Shown here one piece after another: positions 4,413-5,221 of a stretch of DNA of 5,221 nt (the stretch's first letter is position 1; each line of letters starts with the position of its first letter). A model generated the notes under the pieces. It had not been told where the DNA came from. It was given only the letters and a program-made list of their open reading frames with translations, and did no database searches. This stretch comes from Desulfobacterales bacterium. Its GTDB lineage: Bacteria; Desulfobacterota; Desulfobacteria; Desulfobacterales; 4be13. The DNA lies in contig JAOZLU010000496.1 in assembly GCA_029934695.1 (NCBI GenBank), forward strand, positions 1 to 5,221, given 5' to 3'. The position numbers and the translations under genes were made by a program.

Positions 4413-5168
4413 TTAGTAATGAACAATCTTACTGAATGTTTCAGCGTCCAAACTTGCACCTCCCACCAATGCGCCGTCAACATCAGGCAGTCCCATCAGT
4501 TCCGTGACATTGTCCGGCTTGACACTTCCTCCGTACAGTATCCTGATGGATTTTGCAAGCATATTCCCATTTTTTTTTTCAGCCAAAGAGCGTAAAAACA
4601 GGTGAACTTCCTGAACCTGATCGCTGGTTGCGGTCTTGCCAGTCCCGATAGCCCATATAGGCTCATAAGCTATCACCAGTGTCTCCAGTTCATTCACCAA
4701 AAAGCCTTCTAAACCATTTGTCACCTGTTTGTCAAGCACAGAAAACGTATTTTTTCCCTCACGCTCTTTTTCAGACTCTCCCACGCAGAGAATTGGTATT
4801 AATTTCGATGCGATAGCGGCTTTTATTTTTTTATTGACGGTTTCATCGGTCTCGCCAAAATACTGACGCCGTTCAGAATGTCCGATGATCACATACTTAC
4901 ATCCCGCAGAGACAAGCATGGCTGATGATATTTCACCGGTATAAGCACCCTCATTTTCCCAAAAGAGATTCTGTGCACCGAGGGAAACACGACTGTTTCT
5001 GACAATATCTGACACATAAGAAATTGCTGTAAACGGCGGCGCGATCATAACCTCAGCATTTGTCACATCCTCCACAAGTTTTACCAGTTGCCTAGCTGTT
5101 TCAACAGCCTCGGAACCAGTTTTATACATCTTCCAGTTCCCGGCAATAAGCGGTCTGCGATTTCCCAT
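4413..5168 (-). CDS. tpiA: triosephosphate isomerase TpiA
   Basis: TpiA is the cytoplasmic glycolytic enzyme that interconverts dihydroxyacetone phosphate and glyceraldehyde 3-phosphate, normally as a dimer of TIM barrels. The 251-residue length is standard. Catalytic residues are all present: N11 and K13 in AGNWKMYKT, H97 in IIGHSERR, and E169 in AYEPIWAIGTGKTA, which also forms the flexible phosphate-closing loop (169-180). The phosphate-binding segments LYGGSVKPDN (211-220) and GALVGGASLD (232-241) are intact. Translation starts at the ATG at 5168; GGGAG (5180-5176) lies seven bases upstream, and an in-frame TAA at 5174-5172 excludes longer forms. A run of ten A in the coding strand (4579-4570, encoding the end of EKKN) is unusual for a core gene. 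secG follows after 58 bases. The promoter is probably beyond the window edge, past the heptamer array. Confidence 0.98.
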   Translation of the reverse strand: MGNRRPLIAGNWKMYKTGSEAVETARQLVKLVEDVTNAEVMIAPPFTAISYVSDIVRNSRVSLGAQNLFWENEGAYTGEISSAMLVSAGCKYVIIGHSERRQYFGETDETVNKKIKAAIASKLIPILCVGESEKEREGKNTFSVLDKQVTNGLEGFLVNELETLVIAYEPIWAIGTGKTATSDQVQEVHLFLRSLAEKKNGNMLAKSIRILYGGSVKPDNVTELMGLPDVDGALVGGASLDAETFSKIVHY

Positions 5169-5187
5169 TTGTTATCTCCCTATTTTC

Positions 5188-5221
5188 AACATCAAACATC
5201 CAACATCAAACATCCAACATC
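5188..5221 (-). repeat. heptanucleotide tandem array upstream of tpiA
   Basis: Read on the - strand, nearly five 7-base units alternate GATGTTG and GATGTTT (also a 14-base period), and the array continues past the window edge. It ends eight bases before the tpiA ribosome binding site. It generates overlapping minicistrons: ATG at 5220 opens MLDV, whose TGA shares a base with the ATG at 5206. That opens MLDV again, whose TGA shares a base with the ATG at 5192, which opens MLKIGR and ends at TAA 5174-5172, three bases before tpiA. Such short repeats can change copy number by slippage. Confidence 0.85.

Noticed and set aside
1..5221. CRISPR array, insertion sequence, riboswitch or phage genes.
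   Set aside because: No spaced direct repeats of CRISPR size, transposase, terminal inverted repeats, integrase or recognisable riboswitch core was seen; the Gp49-like toxin is a toxin-antitoxin member and not evidence of a prophage.

Overview
The window looks like ordinary chromosome from a Gram-negative bacterium, most likely a member of the Desulfobacterota (Desulfobacterales-like deltaproteobacteria). That placement is an inference. It rests on the order DUF4911 protein, miaB, DUF151 nuclease, PHP phosphoesterase, on a tpiA-secG pair, and on moderate GC with AT-rich spacers. No rRNA or other decisive marker gene is present.

Layout. On the + strand, 1-137 is a leader with a possible extended -10 promoter. 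It is followed by a tightly packed set of four genes: a small DUF4911 protein (138-353, TTG start), miaB (364-1755), a DUF151 bifunctional-nuclease-family protein (1867-2358) and a PHP-domain phosphoesterase (2381-3016). On the - strand, read from the right edge, come tpiA (5168-4413), secG (4354-3995), tRNA-Leu(GAG) (3909-3824) with a strong intrinsic terminator (3815-3772), and then a HigB/HigA-type toxin-antitoxin pair (toxin 3637-3281, antitoxin 3281-3051). The two gene sets converge at 3017-3050 with no visible terminator between them.

Function. The + strand set combines tRNA modification (MiaB) with a probable nuclease and a metal-dependent phosphoesterase. The - strand set combines glycolysis (TpiA), protein export (SecG) and a leucine tRNA. 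The secG to tRNA-Leu(GAG) adjacency is also found in Escherichia coli (secG-leuU). The toxin-antitoxin pair sits just past the tRNA terminator and looks like an accessory insertion.

Most unusual signals. (1) Heptamer-phased repeats lie at gene boundaries. At miaB and at the PHP gene, three 7-nt units overlap the start codon, place one stop codon in each reading frame, and create a 5-codon minicistron that overlaps the gene start by ATGA. tpiA has a related ATAACAA-ATG junction behind a separate GATGTT(G/T) heptamer array. (2) The antitoxin appears to have lost its whole helix-turn-helix by an in-frame internal deletion while both ends remain well conserved. (3) The DUF151 Shine-Dalgarno sequence lies exactly in the loop of a perfect inverted repeat that abuts the start codon. 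These are readings of the sequence only; no search or folding program was run.
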